Shown here piece after piece: positions 60,687-64,000 of a stretch of 64,000 nt of DNA (its first letter is position 1; each line of letters starts with the position of its first letter). The stretch lies in contig NZ_CP032624.1 of assembly GCF_003627055.1 (NCBI RefSeq), positions 1,488,001-1,552,000 on the forward strand, in the 5' to 3' direction. The stretch comes from Gryllotalpicola protaetiae. Lineage in GTDB: Bacteria; Actinomycetota; Actinomycetes; Actinomycetales; Microbacteriaceae. The position numbers and the translations under genes are program-made. The notes below the pieces were generated by a model. It did no database searches. It saw nothing but the letters and a program-made list of their open reading frames with translations, and was not told where the DNA came from.

Positions 60687-61484
60687 ATGGTGATCGCACT
60701 GCCCGGCACTCCCGCGGACGCCCCGCTGATGGCCTGGGAGTGGGCCATGTCGCTCGTGCAGCGGCAGCGCGCAGAGGCGGACACCACAGTCGACACTGGC
60801 ACGGCGCCGCTCTGGGTCCTGGTGCTCGCCGGCTCTGCCGAGCTGACCGCCGCAGGCCGCCGCACCGAGTTGTTGGCCGGGGACGCGGCACTCGTCGAAG
60901 TCGGAACCGTGCACCGCCTGGTGGCGCGAGCCGGCTCCGAGCTCGCCACGGGTGATCTGCGCTCGGTGCTCGGCACGGCCGGCGTGCCGAATCCGCTCGT
61001 CGTGCGGGCGTTCTCGCAGCGCCACGCCGCGCTGCGCCAGCTCGTCGACACGTGCCCACCCGGGGCCGCGTGCTCCAACCCGATCTGGACCCGCGCATAC
61101 GCGAATCTGTTCGGCGCGGCCATGGTGACGGCGTGGCTCGACGACGACGGCGCGGCCATCGCCGCGGACCCCGCGGTCGCGGCAGTGCTCACCGCCATCG
61201 CCGAGGCACCCGGCGAGGTCTGGACGCTGGAGCGCATGGCCCGCATCGCCCACCTCTCACGCTCCGCGCTCACGGCGCGCTTCCAGGCCGAGCTGGGAAA
61301 GGCGCCGTCTGACGTCCTGCGCGAGCTGCGCATGAACGAAGCCCGGGGGATGCTGGCCGAGTCGAAGCATCCGATCGGCGCTGTCGCCTTCGCCGTCGGC
61401 TACGGCTCGACCGCCGCCTTCAGCCGCGCGTTCGCCTCGCACCACGGCATGGCGCCGCAAGCGTGGCGCGAGCGCCGCGCCTAG
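60687..61484 (+). CDS. AraC-family regulator with cupin sensor domain
   Basis: 265 aa. The N-terminal half is a cupin-like ligand-binding barrel (APLWVLVLAGSAELTAAG, LLAGDAALVEVGTVHRLVA), with CPPGAACSNPIW in the interdomain region. The C-terminal two helix-turn-helix units are LERMARIAHLSRSALTARFQ and IGAVAFAVGYGSTAAFSRAF ending HHGMAPQAWRERRA. The ATG at 60687 is chosen because further upstream the frame is Arg-rich, non-domain sequence. It is divergent from the lactonase and convergent with the MFS exporter, either of which it may regulate. Confidence 0.88.
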   Translation: MVIALPGTPADAPLMAWEWAMSLVQRQRAEADTTVDTGTAPLWVLVLAGSAELTAAGRRTELLAGDAALVEVGTVHRLVARAGSELATGDLRSVLGTAGVPNPLVVRAFSQRHAALRQLVDTCPPGAACSNPIWTRAYANLFGAAMVTAWLDDDGAAIAADPAVAAVLTAIAEAPGEVWTLERMARIAHLSRSALTARFQAELGKAPSDVLRELRMNEARGMLAESKHPIGAVAFAVGYGSTAAFSRAFASHHGMAPQAWRERRA

Positions 61485-61537
61485 GGTCTTCCAATCATTG
61501 AACGTTCGCCGCTCGGCGCCTCGAAACGATCACACCG

Positions 61538-62713
61538 CTAAGCCCGCCGCGGCCTGACCACCGCGAACCCGACCCCGGCAGCAACCGCCGCAACGGCCCC
61601 CACGACGAACGCCGGCTGTACCCCGCTCGCATCGACGAGCGCGCCGCCGATCGCGGCCCCCGCGGTGATCGCGACCTGGAACGCGGTGACGCTGAGCGAC
61701 ACGGCCGACTCGGCGTGGTGCGGTTCCGCGCGCGTCACCCACAGCGTTCCGAGCACCGGGACGATGTTGAACGCGAAGCCCCAGGCGATGGCGCCGACGA
61801 TGAGCCACGGGGTCGTCGTCGCGAACCCGGTGACGAGCAGCGCGGCGGCGAGCAGAATCGGCGTCACCCCGGCGAGCGCGCGCAGCCGGCTGGCCAGCGC
61901 GCCGGCGACCAGGGTTCCGATCAGTCCACCGATGCCCCAGCCGACGAGCAGCGGCGAGGTGATCGAAGGGTCGACGCGGTCGATCGCGAGGCGGATGTAC
62001 GGGTAGGCGACGAAGTTGCCGAACGCGGCCAGGGCGATGAACAGGATGCCGAACATAAGCCGCGGGCGCACGATGGCCTCGCCCATCATGCGGAAGCCCG
62101 CGCTGGGCTGGGCGGGCGTGCTGGGCAGAAGCGCGGCGACCGCGACGGCGGCGAACGCGGTGAGGCCAGCTGCGCCCCAGAAGGCGGCGCGCCAGCCGAT
62201 GGCGTCCGCCACCGTCGCCCCCACCGGAACGCCGAGCACCGTCGCGAAGCTGACGCCGAACGAGAGGCCGGTGGACACGAGCCGATCGCGGCCCGGTGCG
62301 GCCTGGATGCCGACACCGAACGCGAACGCCCAGAACCCCGAGAGCGCGATGCCGAGCAGAAGTCTGCCCACCAGCAGCACCGCGAAGCTCGGCGCGAGCG
62401 CGACGATGACGTCGGCGAGCACCCCGGCGATCAGCAGCGCGACGAGGACGCGCTGCCGATCGGCGCGCGGCAGCACGCCCGCGATGGTCGGCGCGGTGAT
62501 CGCCCCCGCGATCGCCGTCACGGCCACCGCCCAGCCGGCGACGCCGACGCTGACGTCGAGGTGCCGCGCGATCGTCGGCAGCACGCCGGCCGGCAGGAAC
62601 TCGCTGGTGACGAGCACCGCCGTTCCCGAGGCGAGGGCGACGACGGGCGTGATGCCGCGCTTCGGGTGCGCGACGGTCATGGGCGGGAGCGGGGACGTAT
62701 CAGTGGTGGCCAC
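61538..62713 (-). CDS. MFS exporter, DHA1/AraJ-like
   Basis: 391-aa 12-TM transporter. TM1 ends with LVTSEFLPAGVLPTIARHL, the E-F-x-P-x-G signature of AraJ/YdhP sugar- and drug-efflux proteins. Motif C-like LGVPVGATVADAIGWR is in TM5. The start is taken as GTG at 62713, 6 nt after CATATT, a leaderless arrangement with a slightly off -10; an internal ATG 11 codons later is possible. It is convergent with the AraC gene. Confidence 0.85.
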   Translation of the reverse strand: MATTDTSPLPPMTVAHPKRGITPVVALASGTAVLVTSEFLPAGVLPTIARHLDVSVGVAGWAVAVTAIAGAITAPTIAGVLPRADRQRVLVALLIAGVLADVIVALAPSFAVLLVGRLLLGIALSGFWAFAFGVGIQAAPGRDRLVSTGLSFGVSFATVLGVPVGATVADAIGWRAAFWGAAGLTAFAAVAVAALLPSTPAQPSAGFRMMGEAIVRPRLMFGILFIALAAFGNFVAYPYIRLAIDRVDPSITSPLLVGWGIGGLIGTLVAGALASRLRALAGVTPILLAAALLVTGFATTTPWLIVGAIAWGFAFNIVPVLGTLWVTRAEPHHAESAVSLSVTAFQVAITAGAAIGGALVDASGVQPAFVVGAVAAVAAGVGFAVVRPRRA

Positions 62714-62826
62714 GCTTCCAATATGTCTGCGCTCGCGCGCACCCGGTTGATGCCCGGTCGCCGGGCTTTGATCGGAGGTCGCGCTTCGGGCTCGCGTCGC
62801 CGCGGTTCGTCCCGCGTTGGCCGGCG

Positions 62827-63228
62827 TCAGTCCCGCCCGAGCAGCTTCGGCAGCCAGGGCCGCAGCTGCTCCCATTCGGCGTCGGTCGCCGTGCCGGCGG
62901 CCGCGCGCTGTGCGAGCTCGATGACCTGGGCCGCCGCAGTGCCGCTGATGCTGAGCCGCTGTGCCAGGGCGGCCGGCGACTCGTTCGCCGACGCCCACGC
63001 GCGCAGATCCGGCCCGAAGTGGTGGCGGATGTCGTCGGCGGGCCGGGGCGCGGCATCCGCTCTCTGATAACTGACCGACCCGCCTCGGGACGGCGCCGGG
63101 TTCAGCCTCAGCCAGCGATGCCCGACGACGATGGCCAGGACGAGAAGCCAGGTCAGCAGGACTGTCCCGACGACCCATAGCAGAATCACGAAGAAAGCGA
63201 ATCCGAACCCAGCCGGCCCATAGCTCAT
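62827..63228 (-). CDS. Small membrane-anchored protein of unknown function
   Basis: 133 aa. One long N-terminal hydrophobic helix (AFFVILLWVVGTVLLTWLLV LAIVV) is followed by a basic stop-transfer (GHRWLRLNP), then a soluble, helical domain with DIRHHFGPDLRAWASANESP, AALAQRLSISGTAAAQVIEL and DAEWEQLRPWLPKLLGRD. That domain resembles a short helical bundle; no family is recognised. The ATG at 63228 is 9 nt after the stop of the DUF2127 gene, so the two are one operon. Confidence 0.7.
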   Translation of the reverse strand: MSYGPAGFGFAFFVILLWVVGTVLLTWLLVLAIVVGHRWLRLNPAPSRGGSVSYQRADAAPRPADDIRHHFGPDLRAWASANESPAALAQRLSISGTAAAQVIELAQRAAAGTATDAEWEQLRPWLPKLLGRD

Positions 63229-63237
63229 GGCGAGAAC

Positions 63238-63756
63238 CTATTCGATCGTCTTCTCTCGCGCGAGACCCCTGAGCAGGGCGCGCCAGGTGTCGCGCAACTC
63301 GCGGCCTCTGCGCCATTCGCGCCAGGTGAGCCAGATGATCGCGGTGTCGAACGCCGTGAGCACGGCAACGCCGACCGTGGGGGCCGTGACGAGCTCGTAG
63401 ACCTGGAAGACGAGGAACGCGCCGAGCGCGGCGATCGCCCACGGGTAGATGCGCCTTGAGCCCACGAGCAGCGCGACGACGATCGCGAGTTTCACCACCC
63501 CGTGCACGAGCAGGTAGACGGCGAGGAACGCAGTGCCGCCGGTGTCGAGGTGGGCGACGCCGTGAAGCAGGAGATTGGCGAGGACGTCGTGCGGGTCCTC
63601 GGCCAGCTCACCGGCCGTCACCGTGTGTGCGGCACCGCGCAGCTGCGCAGGGCTCACGAACAGCAGCACGACGCCGCCGATCAGCTCGACCAGCCCGTCG
63701 ACGCCCTTGAACAGGACGCCGGTCAGGAAGACGAGGTCGAGGACTCTCTCACGCAC
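63238..63756 (-). CDS. DUF2127 membrane protein
   Basis: 172 aa with four hydrophobic helices. VFLTGVLFKGVDGLVELIGG at the N-terminus, AHLDTGGTAFLAVYLLVHGV and LVGSRRIYPWAIAALGAFLV match the DUF2127 pattern of predicted membrane proteins. A basic C-terminal tail (REWRRGRELRDTWRAL) faces the cytoplasm. The GTG at 63756 has AAGGGAG 7 nt upstream; the longer in-frame version is not supported by a ribosome binding site. Function unknown. Confidence 0.82.
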   Translation of the reverse strand: MRERVLDLVFLTGVLFKGVDGLVELIGGVVLLFVSPAQLRGAAHTVTAGELAEDPHDVLANLLLHGVAHLDTGGTAFLAVYLLVHGVVKLAIVVALLVGSRRIYPWAIAALGAFLVFQVYELVTAPTVGVAVLTAFDTAIIWLTWREWRRGRELRDTWRALLRGLAREKTIE

Positions 63757-63820
63757 CCGCTGACTCCCTTCTCGCCGTCGGCCTTGCTCGGTTCGGCCGC
63801 AGCCGCCGCCTCGTGCGGCC

Positions 63821-64000
63821 CTAGCGTTCTGCTGCAACCTTGCGGCGAGCGCGCAGCGCGCTGAGCGCGATCGGCGCGACCGAGATCACGACGACGAGCA
63901 CCATGAGGACGTCGATGTTCGTGGTCACGAACGGGATACCTCCGAGCAACACGCCGAGGGCGACCATGAGCGCGGACCACAGGCCTCCGCCGAGCGCGTT
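63821..64000 (-). CDS. DedA-family membrane protein, C-terminal end only
   Basis: The last 59 codons of a gene that continues past the window. NALGGGLWSALMVALGVLLG, IPFVTTNIDVLMVLVVVISV and a basic ALRARRKVAAER tail fit the final helices of DedA (VTT-domain) proteins, which act in lipid-carrier recycling and membrane homeostasis. Because the diagnostic central motifs are outside the window, the assignment rests on the C-terminal pattern alone. It lies 64 bp upstream of the DUF2127 gene on the same strand. Confidence 0.65.
   Translation of the reverse strand, partial: NALGGGLWSALMVALGVLLGGIPFVTTNIDVLMVLVVVISVAPIALSALRARRKVAAER

Overview
The window looks like chromosomal DNA of a high-GC actinobacterium, most likely a member of Microbacteriaceae. 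The reasons are: roughly 70 % GC with strong G/C at third codon positions; a dnaK-grpE-dnaJ operon under a HAIR (HspR-type) element; a bifunctional-type dCTP deaminase; a DUF222/HNH (13E12-like) protein; many GTG/TTG starts; and at least 13 genes whose start codon sits 6-7 nt after a TANNNT -10 hexamer, the actinobacterial leaderless arrangement. Genus cannot be fixed from sequence alone. No tRNA, rRNA or CRISPR array was found.

Layout. 1-3.2 kb: chaperone operon dnaK-grpE-dnaJ (minus; dnaJ cut by the window edge). 3.3-9.7 kb: a PadR regulator with its membrane partner, a CorA-type transporter, a secreted protein, an ECF sigma factor fused to its own anti-sigma/membrane/extracellular parts, a small unknown protein and mscL. 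9.8-12.85 kb: a Nudix gene, then an IS scar: an IS982-type remnant that truncates a secreted-protein pseudogene, an intact membrane-protein gene, and a decayed IS701-type transposase. 12.9-17.2 kb: a 14-TM drug exporter, a methyltransferase and a UMF1 transporter divergent over only 22 bp, and a RelQ-type alarmone synthetase. 17.3-27.9 kb: a two-gene operon for giant, mostly unrecognisable proteins of 2296 and 1260 aa, the least explained part of the window. 28-31.9 kb: a GntR/FCD regulator and three enzymes of non-phosphorylative L-fuconate breakdown. 32-41 kb: a lipocalin-like protein, dcd, a TetR/MFS divergent pair, a GAF histidine kinase, a membrane protein, the HNH protein and a gamma-glutamyltransferase. 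41-49 kb: a complete high-affinity K+ uptake locus kdpF-A-B-C-D-E, with a possible extra 26-aa membrane peptide in front of kdpF. 49-64 kb: an SLC13-type permease, a MarR-controlled tandem-fused ABC exporter, lhgO, a deazaflavin-type oxidoreductase, a cation/H+ antiporter, pit with a small membrane partner, an SMP-30 lactonase divergent from an AraC regulator, an MFS exporter, a DUF2127 operon and the end of a dedA gene.

How parts work together. Regulator-exporter pairs recur (PadR + permease-prefix membrane protein; TetR + DHA2 MFS; MarR + fused ABC exporter), several with visible palindromes over the promoters. The fuconate genes form a divergent regulon with matching boxes at both promoters. 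The Kdp locus couples ATPase and sensor genes by overlaps and short gaps. Intergenic spaces are short. No stretch above about 300 bases lacks features: the longest non-functional stretches are the IS remnants at 10.4-10.75 and 11.9-12.8 kb. Convergent gene ends often carry long hairpins without a U-tract.
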